A stretch of DNA of 64,000 bases from Kappaphycus alvarezii (GCA_002205965.3 NADL03000194.1:44489-108488), one strand, 5' to 3'; counted from the first letter of the stretch, positions 31,859 through 43,784 are shown. Translations and numbers: made by a program. Notes: generated from the letters alone by a model not told the origin.

Positions 31859-31977
31859 GGGGAAAGGGTTTGGGTGTTTTACTCTTGGAAGATATATCCA
31901 ATCTTCACTTAGTGTCTGGAAAACTATGGGATAGATCGGATATATCTTCCAAGAGTAAACACTCAAACCTTTCCCTC
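31859..31977. repeat. inverted pair of tail-type mini-insertions (119-bp hairpin)
   Basis: The left arm (31859-31899) and right arm (31937-31977) are near-perfect reverse complements (ACTCTTGGAAGATATATCC / GGATATATCTTCCAAGAGT) around a 37-bp loop. The right member carries extra 5' sequence (GTCTGGAAAACTATGGGATA, 31914-31933). RNA or single-stranded DNA from here would fold into a long hairpin. Confidence 0.85.
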
Positions 31978-32705
31978 TAGTATTTGTCCGCGATACCACT
32001 GTCCTCATATGAGGCACATTTTGTCCCCATATGAGGACGAAGCTCTTTATCCTACAAGAATGCACAGCAACTACAAACTTTTTTTGGTATCCGTAAATAT
32101 TTACTAAAAATATACTCTAATCCAAACCTTTCACCTTGAATACTCTTGAACCAATTTAATAACGCTTCCAAGTTACCATGTTGACTATTTGTACAAATTT
32201 TGTGATGCACTCAGGAACACTAGATCAACTATATTGTATCTTCCGACAGTAGAAACACCCAAATCTTTCCCCTCTTGAGCACAGGGTAACCTATTTTCAG
32301 TCATTAAAACACTCTAATTTATCCCACTACCAGCAAGTAGAGCGAGGGCCAGCAAGCAAAAAAGCCACAAACGGGGTTACTACTAATGAGGAGTGCCGCT
32401 GAATGGAAGAATAATTTACACATTCGAGACCGTTCCCATCGCACGACTAGCTACGGTTCTGAAAAGCTCCTTGACGACGGCGACAGCCGTCGGACCCTTT
32501 AGAACCTAGCAGCAAAGAAGATTTAGTCCTGACAATTTTCTAGAATTCGTAAATTTTAGCTAATGAGACACACATATAGGACTCCTCCCTTTGCAAATTT
32601 GTACTCGTGTGGATATTCTTTTAGCAGTACTCTCAAAAAGATAAAATATATCGCAAGGTCTGATTGAAAGATAATAAATTACTTTGACGATTGGGACTTT
32701 CTACA
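31978..32705. other. no gene recognised; one partial mini-insertion
   Basis: AT-rich and without a credible ORF. A diverged tail-type unit lies at 32233-32274 (plus), with TGTATCTTCCGACAGTAGAA. Confidence 0.5.
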
Positions 32706-32790
32706 AAGTGGGGGAATTTTTGGGTTATTTTAATTTATTGAAGATGTGGTCAGTCCCATCTTGAAACGAAGTTATGAAGCATACACTGAA
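32706..32790 (-). repeat. LINE1 A/B-type 3' tail fragment
   Basis: GGGGGAATTTTTGGGTTATT and the following GAAGATGTGGTCAG match the reverse complement of the copy A tail (6010-6054). No coding part remains. Confidence 0.65.
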
Positions 32791-34080
32791 TGATTCAAGA
32801 TAGATCCCGTTCTTAATCTAAGCAGTTCATAACTACAGGCGCAAAACGCGGATATCATCATCTGTTTTTTCAACCAGATGATGCAAGTGAGCTTACGCAT
32901 TTGGTTTCCGAAAAAAACGATACTAAACTGATCACTGCACGGACAGATTTTCCTCTCCTATTGAGGTGTCAAGTGTACTTTCATACACTAAATTGAACTA
33001 GTCATTGAAGAGAAGGAGAAATATTTATTGGAAGAATAGCGTACTGTAACAGCCCCTGACGGCAAAACTTCCTCCGATCGATTTCAATCGCAGTTCTCTC
33101 CTGAACCAAAGAGCTAAAGAGAAGAAAGAGCCGTTGGCGTTAGGAGACAGTCCTGGTCCCTTTCGAGATGCCATGTCTTCGTAAATACGGTGCAGTCCAA
33201 CTCGGTACTAGTACCAACAGAGACGTACATAGCAAAAGACATTGGGTGAAAATACATGTCAGGTCATCACAAAGGTCTTGATAGCGTCTCTTCATGGCTT
33301 CTTCGGCTCGGAAGTACAAAAGGAAATGATAGGGGTATGACAAGCGGCTATAAGGCACAGTGGGAGTTGATCACAGTAACATCGTACCGTGTGGTCGCTG
33401 GACGAATTTGGGGTCATAAATGTGGTCATAAATGAAAATGTCAAGATGGTGACGGCTGGAGGCTGAGAGATGTGCATCCTGTGGATGTTTCCATTCGCAG
33501 GTAAGGACTACCGCGATACGGAGGCTTGTGACCTCTGAGAAGATTCGGCCATTGGCCATATTGTGGTGACGGAGCCATCTGTGTGTGGTCAAACAGCAGC
33601 ATGGTGCCCAGACATTTCGAGCGTCAGAGCTTGGTGGCGTTCGGAATTAACGAAGGGTGGACAGCGCTCAAAACCTGAGAAAGGCGGGGAGTCTAGCCGG
33701 AAGGGAATGAGAGTGCGCCACACTTCCCAAGCGACAGCATATCGGAGGAAACTTTGGGGTACAATGAAATCGGACGTGTGGCACTTGGGTAGAGATGCAG
33801 TCCAAGCGCTTGTGGAACCGTTAAAGCGGGGTATGTGGGGTAGCCGATGGGAGCAGAGAGCGGCCTGTCTATTCCATGAGGAGGTCCATAGCCACGTGCT
33901 AACAATTTCGTGGAAAGATGATTTGGAAGCGATATGCAAAGCCCAATTGTCTTTCGCTTGGAGTTGAGGCGGAAGGCCCTGAAGGTTGGCGTGCTGGAAT
34001 GAAGGTTCGATTATCGGAAGGAAGGGGAAGTGTGTACCACATAAAAGGCCTTAGATCTAGGAGAGACTAGAAAGCAAGGA
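32791..34080. other. unassigned region
   Basis: The longest frame (33563-33967, plus, 134 codons, SAWWRSEL-like and WKDDLEAICKAQ segments) has no domain I recognise and overlaps open frames on the other strand, so coding is unproven. No repeat family of this window is seen here. Confidence 0.35.
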
Positions 34081-34178
34081 AGGGGGGAAGGTTTGGGTGA
34101 TTTATTTTTGCAAGATATATCCGATTTATCCCATAGTTTTCCAGACAACCACAATAGACTCAGAAAGGAGTGCAGACA
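34081..34178 (-). repeat. tail-type mini-insertion, about 98 bp
   Basis: Has the shared 3' end, the ATCCCATAGTTTTCCAGAC block and the 5' end block ending GCAGACAC. No exact target duplication is seen. Confidence 0.7.
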
Positions 34179-34591
34179 CATTAATGTGGGAGGAAGCAAG
34201 AAAGCGATGTAGCATGCATCTGCTAGAAGGGGAACACATGGTTTTCATGTACTGGAACAGATTAGCTGACTGAAGCCCTTTCAAAATGCATAGCTAATAG
34301 CAGTTCAGAGAGACTTTTTGTAATTTTTGAAAGCATGTGAGGAATACAGTATTAAGAAACATTGCATGCGACTTCCAGTGATTGATATGAATCGCAGTCC
34401 GTTGTTGCATCAGCGAGGTGAGAATATACCTAAAAGTTCCTCCTCGCCTGCCTCGACCGGTCAATGTAGTCACAGGGTTACGGAGGCGCCGACCCGTTCC
34501 CGTTTTCTCCTTTCCTTCTTCCCAAACTCCGTTTAGATTCCCTGCGCTAGAAGTGTCAGATGACGAAGAAAACTAACCCATCATTCCGCCC

Positions 34592-34678
34592 GTTTTCGAG
34601 TCGATTGGAGCTGCCGGGAAATCTTTGGAATAGATCGAATGTATCTTCCAAGAATAAAACATCAAAAACTTTTCCTCT
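34592..34678 (+). repeat. tail-type mini-insertion, about 87 bp, diverged
   Basis: TTTTCGAGTCGATTGG, a changed middle, TATCTTCCAAGAATAAAAC and a C-rich end. Confidence 0.65.
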
Positions 34679-34746
34679 ATTGAAGACCCGCCAATTGTCC
34701 ATCTGACACCTGAACATAATACTTCCGCTACAGCATAACTTCGTAG

Positions 34747-35040
34747 TCAGGATGGTGGAACCTCCCAAGCATGGAATTCAAATAAATGTACCTCACTCAA
34801 AAGATGACCATCTTTAGTGATGTAGGGCAATGGAGACATACGGTACGGTTCGAGCGGTTTTAACCTAGAGGCATGAGACAAAAGCAGTGATGTCCAATGC
34901 ATCATGCCTGCTGACAGGCTTTGAGCCAGCCATTGAGGCACACGAGTGACATAACCCATTCTTCTGAACACGTCTAGCATGCACCGGGGGATAGACGAAG
35001 CGCACTTTTCGAACATTAAAGAACCAAATCGAGGACGCAT
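34747..35040 (-). CDS. hypothetical short ORF, 97 residues
   Basis: On the minus strand an ATG opens MRPRFGSLMFEKCASSIPRC and runs to a stop at 34747-34749. No family is recognised. The composition is protein-like, with few low-complexity runs, but there is no support from a paralogue. It may be an exon, a relic or chance. Confidence 0.25.
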   Translation of the reverse strand: MRPRFGSLMFEKCASSIPRCMLDVFRRMGYVTRVPQWLAQSLSAGMMHWTSLLLSHASRLKPLEPYRMSPLPYITKDGHLLSEVHLFEFHAWEVPPS

Positions 35041-37033
35041 TTGTGATGAATTACCCAGTACAAAAGTAAGCCTGCAATGTTCCTCCTGATGTGCCCCAAA
35101 GTTTCATTGACTCTTCCAGATAGGATAACTGCATTCCCAGCATCCGCAAACAGAGAAAACAGAAAAGATGCTCACCCCTCTGCAGTCTATGCTACAGAGA
35201 AAAGACTGTCTTTTTTTCGTAGTGCAGGAACATTCTGCCGGGTGAGGGTTAGTTCAAGTACGCGTTCAAGAGACCCCGCGGTATAGATTTCGAAAATCTT
35301 GCATACGGTAGATGTATTCGCACATCCAAGAGTCGACCCTTAATTCTTTGAGCTTATCCCCCCGCTCTTGTCCCTTATCTCATCCTCCAAACAAACAACG
35401 ACAGATAATTTTTACTTAACCATTAATGTCAGGAAGCCACAAAGAGTCAAAGTATATTAAAGATTCTTCGCGGAGGTTAATGGCCACGATTGCTCAGTGG
35501 GCATTACGGATTTTCATAGTGACCGTGATCAGATCTAGATTCACTACATGGCACCCTGCCATTCACAGCCACCATCTTACGGAATTTTATTCATACTTTG
35601 GCTGAAAAGTCTGGTTAAGAAAATATGTTCAAAACTTGGGTACGCGGCCTTGAATACTGCGCGAACTGGTTTGTTGCTCTCTTTCATGGGACTTTGGGGC
35701 TCTAGAGTCTTTCTTAGATTTATGATACGTCCCCGGCGCAGGCCCTTACTTTCTCCTTCGAGTCTGGACTCTCCGCAATCTGTCCTTCTTTGGAGCGGCT
35801 TTCAAAGTAATTTCTATTTCTTCACTAAGCAATTCCAAAAATGAATGTATAACTTCATCAGCCAACCATCTAGTCCGACGGAGACAGTGAGATCTGTCCT
35901 TCTTCAGGTGCTCTTTTGCTTCTGAACCTGAGTATCACCACAACGGACTTTGGTGAATTCCAAAAGTTCTTTTTCTATCCCTATTGGGCCTTTTAAATTT
36001 ACACTGCAGTATTTGAAGTCATACTTTCCAAGAGTAAAACACCCAAACCTTTCCCTTCCTTCGGTCGTCATCGACTCTTTTCGGGACCGATGAGGTAGTA
36101 AAAGTCAGAAGATCTTGTAAAAATACCTGTGGTCTTCTTTGTATGACTAGGCATTCTCTGCACAGGAGGAAAGGGTACTTTTTTCCTGGCTCTGAGTCCG
36201 TTAGAACTATGTCGGACCTTCACTTCTGACCTTTTCAAGTTCCTATTTTCTCACTGTTAAGAATTTTAGCCGATTACGGGTTCTGACGCGCTTCTTTTTT
36301 ACAGCGTCAAACTCGTCCGTACAGGACACGATTCTTCTACTTTTATTGTCTAGGCCACTGACTTGGAGACTGGGATACTGTCAAAATGCTAAATAATATC
36401 GCCCTCTGGAGAACTTAATTCGAGTCTGTGCTTCTATTGAAGTAAGAAACATTTCTTCGCTCCTGAAGTTCGATGAGAAGGTCCACTTCCAATATGTCAG
36501 GAAAGAATCGTTCGACGCACACCTTCTCCAACCAGAAACATCTCTTTCCACTGCGGGAATTTCCGATGCGCACATCCCGTTGTTTGGTTAAGATTGCATT
36601 TGAATCCTCTTTTTCGGATGCCTTTTACTTGATTCTGGACCAGATGACGTGTTTGTATTATTCGGTAAGGAAGCAAAGCGTCTGTGTATTGACATCCAAC
36701 ACGGTTTTTTGGGGAGCATTGGAGGAAGTGCGACCGGGAGAATTGAATTCATCGATGTCGATATAGGCTGTAGATGACTTTCTCTCAGCGGCGTATACTT
36801 AGTTCCCATTCTGGATGAACTGGCTCCTTTCCTCGGAGACGACTCAGAACCGGGAGGTATTTCTCTTACCTCTTTAGGGGTCCCGCGGGATTCTGGATGA
36901 CTCTGAGGCGCGGAAGGAACTCCACTTGAGCTGGATGATCACTGCATCTGTCCTAGTGTGGTGGTAGTGGTGGTAAATCTTTATGAGTTGTACAATATTG
37001 CCCAGAAGCGTGCGGAGGTTATTCAGAAATTTA
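35041..37033. other. unassigned region; one mini-insertion
   Basis: About 2 kb with only short, conflicting frames. A tail-type unit at 36021-36057 (plus) has CTTTCCAAGAGTAAAACACC and a C-rich end. Nothing else is recognised. Confidence 0.45.
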
Positions 37034-37430
37034 TTACGAATGCGAGCGACGGGTGGAAACCTGTCTCGCCTGCATTAATTGGAGACTAAACGCAAAACGG
37101 GTCACGAAGTCGCGGGGCTCCTGTTGAAGGGAGGAACCACGATGGGAAGCAGCGAAGTAAGCAAGACGGAGTAAAAAACCCTTGCCGTCGTCTCCCATGG
37201 CGCCATAGATATCAATCGCGACGGGGGAGAGGAGGATATCGTTTTGGTCGCAGTAAGTACCGTAATGAAGATGTTTCTCGCAATCTGCGAGTGTCGCGGC
37301 AGCGCCTGCGGTAACCATAATTGGCGAGATGTGGCGGCGAGCAGTGAAACCAAAGGGGGTAAAAAAGGGTAGGGAAATGGCAAACGGGGGTGGGAAGGGG
37401 ATAAGCCGTAAACTTCGGTCTTTGCAAGGT
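37034..37430 (-). pseudogene. LINE2 C-terminal endonuclease-side region
   Basis: The minus strand encodes EKHLHYGTYCDQ, PVAIDIYGAMGDDG, YFAASHRGSSLQQ and RDFVTRFAFSLQLMQAR. The order Y-x(n)-P-(V/A)-(A/F)-D-x-YG followed by a conserved tail is what follows the catalytic region in PD-(D/E)XK-type non-LTR proteins. Related pieces are at 39780-40590, 53930-54100 and 26040/31374. It also carries the unoccupied form of the copia-2 target (37226-37245). Confidence 0.65.
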
Positions 37431-37618
37431 CGAGCTAGAACCTTAGTGAACCTCCTTCAAGCTGGATGAAACGGATGGCGGCGGCGGCTTGGGACCGAAG
37501 AAGAAAAATGGTGCTACCGGGAGTCCTCGAGAAGCTACGTAGAGCCTGCCCATAATAGCGACTTAAGGACAGAGAGGAATCGATGGGAAGCAGTGGTAAA
37601 AATTCAAAATTGTAGAGG

Positions 37619-37683
37619 TAAAAGGTTTCGATGTTTTACTCGTAGAAGATACATCAGATCTATCCATAGTTTTCCAGACATCC
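37619..37683 (-). mobile_element. tail-type mini-insertion, 65 bp, 12-bp target duplication
   Basis: Flanked by the perfect duplication AAATTGTAGAGG at 37607-37618 and 37684-37695. The unit ends at the TTTTCCAGAC block on its 5' side. Confidence 0.9.
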
Positions 37684-37699
37684 AAATTGTAGAGGGCAG

Positions 37700-38459
37700 A
37701 CAGGTTAAGTGTGGTTAGTACACCATGTGACAGGGAAAGGGGATGGAGTCGATCCAGGAGAATGGCCGCATGGTGCGGCGACTGAGAGATTAGGAGCGCG
37801 GTACGAAGGAAAAGTATTGTGGTTTGTTTGCTGCGATTGCTGCGGAGGTTATAGGTCCTGTGAAATTGCATTGAAAACAATTCTGGTAAAACCGATGACT
37901 ATCGCCGGCGGCCAGGATGGGAGCCGTCGAGAGATTTCTTTAAAACCATCCCTTACTAATACGAGAAAAGTTCGGACATTGGGCCCAGGAGAAAATGTTA
38001 GTCAGCTAGTTATTGAGGAGAGAGAGGAAATGTTTATTTTAAAGCTGAGAATATCTTTCCAATGAAGCTTCGTTCTGGATCACTTTGAACAAGATAATCG
38101 AGAATTTCACGCCTGATAGGAGATTTTCTTCGGAACAAAGCTTTATATGGGTCTCTAGACTCGATGCAAGGAAAAATACCATATCCTTATCGGATTAGTT
38201 ACTAAAGCAGTGACTCTTCTTACACTTTCACCCTTAGTCTTTGTCAGAAAACTTCTACTTCAGCTCCCTAGTAACTTTTGATAACTCTTCTACAGGTTAG
38301 TTGGTTTTTTTTTCTTTGATGCCATTTTACGCCATCATTAGGCGTAGAAAACTAGGAAAGCAGTGGTGAAAGAGTACAAACTGATTGAAATCTGGCTGGA
38401 GGCCAGCTACAAGGCAGAAAGGTTTGGAAATTCCAGCAGCCACAGCGTGACATTGCATG
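37700..38459. other. no gene recognised
   Basis: Only short frames without recognisable motifs; no repeat assigned. Confidence 0.45.
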
Positions 38460-39030
38460 AATATCCCGCTAGCCTTCATAAGCAATTCCGTAGCCCTGAA
38501 AGAAACGCCTCTTCCGATTTCGGCTAGGATGGCGTATGCGTCTGGATGCCATTATCCAGTAGTGGATAAGGACACGGGGACGAGTTCGTTCCGAGGGGAA
38601 GTTGCAATGAATGGTTGATACCCTCTTTATTTCGCGCTTCGGACTGCGCGCACGGAGGTAAGCGGGGTGAATATTTCAATCTTCTGTTTGACGGCGGAAA
38701 AGTATTTAGGAAATAATGATATGAAAATTCAGTCCCTCCTTGGATTCCCATAGCTCCAATACTCGGACTTCGGAGCTGGATTCCCTCCTTTAAATTCATG
38801 ATGATATGATGAACGGCGTTTTCCTAGTCCCGGGTCCACAGACTAGCTTTTAGGTCGTGGAGAGTGGCCTTATGGGAAAGTGAAGGCATTGGAGGAGCGC
38901 CGCAGACACTCGACATGGCAGGGCGACTAAATCTTGGGCATGGTGTGTCGGGATCAAACAATGGGACACGATAGTGAGATCGGAGCCACAGGGAGAATTG
39001 CTGGACTTCAACGTTCATTGCTGCCGAGGT
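38460..39030 (-). pseudogene. LINE1 zinc motif and endonuclease fragment, minus strand
   Basis: The minus strand encodes FSLWLRSHYRVPLFDPDTPC (38940-39000), then after breaks SIGAMGIQGGTEF and FLNTFPPSNRR (about 38690-38770, matching AMGSNGGTDFF and FVNPLAPTNRR), and PCPYPLLDNGIQTHT. The PD site and the RT are absent. Confidence 0.65.
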
Positions 39031-39399
39031 ACTGTCCAGAGCACAGGAAATGGAAATAGAACGTTCGAGAGCTAAAGGCGAAGATAGCGAAATGAAAGCA
39101 GCCCGATTGGACGGTATGCTAATTCAGAAAGAAAGAAAGGTGGGAAATGGGGACAGCAAAACGAAAAGATTCACAGATTTATTGAAGAGGTTACTGAATC
39201 GGAAAAAAGTCCCGTTAACCAGTCGATACCGACATCCAAGAGGAGTGGCCGAATGATGGAACAAATATCGATGACGAAACAAAAGGATGGGAATGATGAG
39301 GTAGTTTACTTCGTGGTCTGACTTTCCTATCCAAGAAAGCTAACATGAACACTCTCGTGCACACATCTTCCTCCTCCTCTGTTTTCTCTTCTCTTCTTC

Positions 39400-39919
39400 A
39401 CCCCCACCGCGGCACGTATATGTCCTTCTCTGCACGGAAAGTCGCTCTCGCTCTCCGTCTCGGCATCGAGCTATTCCCTCGATCTTTGCTCCCGGCGCTC
39501 GGGCAACGTCGCACCCGTCTTAGATCCAAGCGGCCAACACGCTTTGACCTGCATATACGAAGACGGTATGATTCGCCGAAATCACATCCTCCGCAACGTT
39601 CTCGCCCGCTTCTGAAAAAAAGTTTGTATCGTCGCCCTCGTCGAGCATCCGCTCCTCAATCATGTTCCAATTCGTCTGGGCATTCGGAGTCCCCCGCGTT
39701 ACAAATGGACATCTACATTCCCGCTGTCTATGGGCCTCACAGTACTGATATCGTAATCGACGTTACTGCAGCCACCCCTCCCCTCGTCGCCACATCTCGC
39801 CAAGTACGGTTACCGCAGGCGCTGCCGCGACCCTCGTGAAGCGCGAAAAACATCGTCATTACGAAAACTACCGCAATCAAATCAATATCCTCTCTCTCCC
39901 TGTCGGGATTGATATCCAT
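39400..39919 (+). pseudogene. LINE2 zinc/His motif and endonuclease start, left of solo LTR
   Basis: In the relevant frame: GNVAPVLDPSGQHALTCIYE (about 39510-39570), a RHN-like RRNHILRNVLARF (about 39573-39615) and DIVIDVTAATPP (about 39745-39785). H-x3-C followed by an Arg/His helix and a later D-V-T strand is the conserved zinc plus nuclease pattern of these elements. The frame continues to PVGIDIH at the solo LTR and resumes at 40470. Confidence 0.65.
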
Positions 39920-40469
39920 TGTAAAATAATTGGGATAGGTAGATCCAAATAATAATAAATAGTTCCAAATTGAATAATAAATAAATGCCACAATTGGACT
40001 TAGAATAAATAATGAATAGAAAACCAAATTAAATAATATCTGATCGAGGGAATATTTCGATAGCCCGAGGATGTAAAAATATTTCTAACAACCTAGACTA
40101 CTTATACTCTACACCAGGGTGAACCTGCTACAAAAATCAGGTGAGCCGTTCAATAATTTTGGCAGACATAATCAGGCTCACCAATAATTATTGCAGTATT
40201 TTCCAGGTTAGCAATCATCCAGATAAAATTTTTTGGTAGCATAAATGCAATAATTATAGCCTGTAAAATATAAAAACCCAACTGTAGGAGATAAAAATTA
40301 TTTCACACTGAGTTCAGCATAAAATAGTGCCAGTGTAAAATAGATAAAATTATTCCTTTATGATTCATAATAAATATAAATTGTGGGCATCAATAAAAAT
40401 ATTGCTCCACAATTCAGCATCACTGTAGGACATCAGGATAGAGATTAAAATATTTGGTCAATTTTCACA
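39920..40469 (-). repeat. solo LTR of copia-1 with target duplication, inside LINE2
   Basis: 550 bp, reverse orientation (TGTAAAATAATT...TTTTCACA on plus; one terminal base changed from TGCA). The perfect duplication TCCAT lies at 39915-39919 and 40470-40474. Confidence 0.94.
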
Positions 40470-40590
40470 TCCATGCTGCCTCGGGCGATGACGGCTAGGC
40501 TTTCTTTCGCCGCCTTGCTTTCCGTCGCGGTTCCTCCCCTCAAAAGCAGCTTCGTGACTTCGTTGCCCTACCATTGAAAGACTAGGGACC
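40470..40590 (+). pseudogene. LINE2 C-terminus, right of solo LTR
   Basis: Encodes ASGDDG, a stop, FFRRLA, FRRGSSPQKQLRDFVALP, matching GAMGDDG and RGSSLQQEPRDFVTRF at 37034-37200. Confidence 0.65.
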
Positions 40591-40641
40591 TTCATTGACT
40601 CGGGCGACCAAATCGTTTCAGTTAATGTTGACGGCAGAAGC

Positions 40642-41094
40642 GTGAAGATGCCCCTGGATTTCGACAAAAGCACACATCCGGTAGATTTAAAAGAAACGGA
40701 GAGTGAAGATTTCACTTCTCGCTATGACAGCGAAGATTCCGAACCAACTAACACTTTCGGAAGTGGAGGAGGGCACGCTCGGGGGATAGTGAACATTGCA
40801 TGGGACGATTATGATTCTGGATTTGAAACAGATGAAGACTGGAATTCTAGGGTAGGTGTGACACCTGAATGTGTTTCTTTTTGCGATAATATTGAATCAA
40901 AGGACGGCATTCGGAGCATGAAAGAAGATTACAATTGCAAGGGAAACAGGAATATATCGAATTCCATATCTGAAGATGTGAGCACGCCGGAAGAGGTCCT
41001 TCAAAATTTGGAGGGAGAGGCTCGAGAAGAAGACCAGCACCAAATGCAGAAATTCAAGAAAAAGTACAGCATCTTCCAGCCCCCGCATCAATGA
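40642..41094 (+). pseudogene. gypsy region before RT, acidic
   Basis: 150 codons rich in Asp/Glu/Ser (DSEDSEPTNTFGSGGG), ending QKFKKKYSIF, which resembles the segment just before RT in gypsy Pol (a K-K-Y/F-x-x-F motif). A DSG triplet (TFIDSGDQIV, about 40588) lies just upstream and could be a protease trace, but this is weak. Confidence 0.5.
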
Positions 41095-41159
41095 GAATAT
41101 CCGACATTTTAACATCTTCCGAAGTAATTGCATGGAGCGCTTCCGATCTAAGACAAGCA

Positions 41160-42664
41160 AGTGTACCGGTCACTCACTCATTTGAACTTACCGATACTCA
41201 ACCAATTTACCACAGGCCTAGACATCAACCGCCAAAATATGACCAATTTATCTCAGAGAATGTTACAAGTATGCTGGAAAATGATATTATTTGGCCAGTT
41301 TCATCCCATGGTCATTTGCAGTTGTAATAGCACCAAAGAAAGATGGAAAAATTCGCTTTTGCGCCGATTACCGACAACTGAACCAGAGAATGATACCTGA
41401 TCGATTTCATTCCAAACATGGAGGAAATCCTCGATTACTTGAAGGACGGGAGATACTTCACCTCAATTGATCTTTACACTGGTTATTGGCAGACTCCATT
41501 AGATGAAAAATGTAAGGAAAAAAAACTTTTACTAGCATAGCCGGTACATTCAGGTTCGAAGTGATGCCTTTTGGTCTCATGAATGCCCCAGCTACATTCC
41601 AAAGAATGATGAACGAGGTTTTGAAAGGACTTGCATTTGCAAGAGTTTATATCGATGATGTGGTAATATTCTCAAAAACCTTGGATCAGCACATATCGCA
41701 TGTCAAGACAGTAGTGGAGAGGATAGCAGCATACAGCCTGAAAATTAAGTTGTGCAAATGCTTTTTTTCGAAAACTTCTATCCAATTACTCGGTCATATC
41801 GTCGATCAAGAGGGAATTAAAGTGGATCTAGAGAAAACGAAAAAAATCAAGTTGGCACCAAGGCCCGCCTCAAAGACGGAGGTCCGAAGCTTCTTAGGAC
41901 TGGCCTCATATTGCAGAAGATTTATCAAAGATTTCGCCAAGATTGCAGCACCGTTACATGCCAGCAATACGACGAACGGAAAATTTTACTGGAACAAGGA
42001 AATGCAAACTGCATTTGAGGAGTTTAAAGATAATCTATGTGTCCCCGCAGTGCTCATGTATCCAGATTTCAAGAGACCATTTGTTGTGGAGACAGATGCC
42101 TCAGAACGGTCTTTGGGTGCCGTTTTGTCCCAAAAAGATGAAAACGGAAGACTACACTCTGTTCGATTCGCAAGTCGCACTCTGAATGATGCGGAAAAGA
42201 GATACCCAGTCTGCGAGAAAGAAGCGCTAGCTGTCGTCTTCGCACTGAAAAAGTTTCGTGTTTACCTTTTGTCACTCGAGAAATTTGTCTTGATAACTGA
42301 TCACCAGGCACTTAAGACAGCATTCCAAAAGAAAGATGTACATCACCGCTTGGCCCGATGGCTCGACATTTTCGCAGAATATCGGTTTGAAATTTTGTAT
42401 AGACCCGGACGCAATAATCAGCCTGCCGATTACCTATCCCGCTTGAGGGATCCACTGATTCCAAATGAAAAAGCTTCCGAGGACATCGTCGGAGTTGCCG
42501 AGGTGCAAGTGCCGATCGATAACGAGCACAAAGCTTATATTCACGGACTTATTAAATTCCTTGATGGACTAGAAATGAGAAAGGTTGATCTCGAACACAG
42601 AAATTGGGTACGCAGGAACCAAAACTTTTACATTGTGGAATGGGAAACTCTTCCGACACACTAA
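41160..42664 (+). pseudogene. gypsy reverse transcriptase and RNase H
   Basis: SFELTDTQPIYHRPRHQPP and IAPKKDGKIRFCADYRQLN precede RT, then YFTSIDLYTGYWQ (motif A, about 41455). From 41561 an open frame of 367 codons has MPFGLMNAPATFQRMMNEVL, YIDDVVIFSKT (about 41645), a thumb ending KTEVRSFLGLASYCRRFI, RNase H with VETDASERSLGAVLSQ, KEALAVVFALKKFR and TDHQALKT, and RPGRNNQPADYLSR. The catalytic residues of both enzymes are present. The upstream part is out of frame and has stops. Confidence 0.9.
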
Positions 42665-43760
42665 AGCCGGTCCTCGTCTAGTGGCCCCTTTGAAAGAAAG
42701 ATTCAAGATCTTGAGGACTTTTCATGATGAGTTAGGGCATTGGGATCTCGAAATAACCAAAAAATTACGGAGAGATTCTGGTGGCCCAATATCCATAAGA
42801 CGTCTATAATTTCGTGAAAAGCTGCGACAACTGTCAAAAATTCACTCCGATACGAAATTATAAGACAACTCTAAGCTTTCCAGTTTCCGGTCTTTTTGAA
42901 ACTTCTCAATTGACTTTGCCGGCCCATTGAAGGAAACCTCTTCGGAAACGAATGTCTCTTTATAGGGGTGGAACGTCTTACTGGATGGCCAACAGCAGTT
43001 GCAGTTGAGGAGGCCAATGCTGAGGTGGTCCTGAGATTCATCGAAAAAGAAATAATGAACGTTTGGTCTTCCAAAAAGGGTCATCTCAGATAACGCCCTT
43101 TGTTTTACTGCAATTTCACTGCTTCGTTTCTTGGAAGAGAAAGGGATTCAGCTGAGAGAGTTCTCGCATACGCTCCTATGTCAAACGGTAAAGCGGAGAG
43201 GATGGTTGGAACCATCAAACGAGCAATATCGAAAACTATGTCGAGAATGAAATCCAGTGGGAAGATGCCTTACCAAAAGTGTTATACGGCTATCGTCGAA
43301 GAAGAGGAAGAAGTGGACGGTCACATTCGAGCTAATGTACGGAAGGGCTCCTAGAATGTTACAGAGAGACATGGAAACAAATATTATCGATGAAAGAGTA
43401 GAGAAGTCGAACTACTGGCCACTGAAGGCTGAGATCACACCGCGCGCTAACACAGACAAGAAATAAGGATGAAGAGCCTCCAGTCCAAACCTTTCAGTCG
43501 GCTCTAAAGTACTTGCAGTACATGGAAAGCAATGCAGCAGCTGTGAAGTGGCCGGCCTTCCAAACAAGTACTCGAATCCTTGCATCGTCACGGAGGAAAG
43601 ACACCCGCATTATAAGCTCTGTTCGAGCTCAGGGAAGAGATCAAGGGGGCCATCCATGCACGTCGTCTGGTCCCTATCCATCAGAGGCCTGAAGAATTCC
43701 TTCTCACACAGGACTACGCGCAACCACGGGGCATACTCATCTTTAACTATAGAATGATTC
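42665..43760 (+). pseudogene. gypsy integrase and C-terminal module, decayed
   Basis: In mixed frames: FHDELGHWD and CDNCQKF (HHCC zinc site, about 42720-42840), LTGWPTAVAVEEANAE and DNALCF (core Asp region, 42980-43105), SNGKAERMVGTIKRAIS (core Glu, about 43180-43230) and a C-terminal SNPCIVTEERHPHYKL...HARRLVPIH (about 43570-43670), which fits the GPF/Y module. At least four frame changes occur. Confidence 0.75.
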
Positions 43761-43784
43761 CTATGGGAGGAAAAGGGCCTGGGA

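Larger units (their letters stand above)
40591..43760 (+). mobile_element. Ty3/gypsy pol relic, LTRs not found
   Basis: The domain order (linker, RT, RNase H, integrase with a C-terminal GPF/Y-like module) is that of Ty3/gypsy, with the integrase after RNase H. The left edge abuts LINE2, so gag and 5' LTR are missing. No flanking LTR pair is visible. Stops and frameshifts affect every domain except the RT-RNase H core. Confidence 0.85.
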
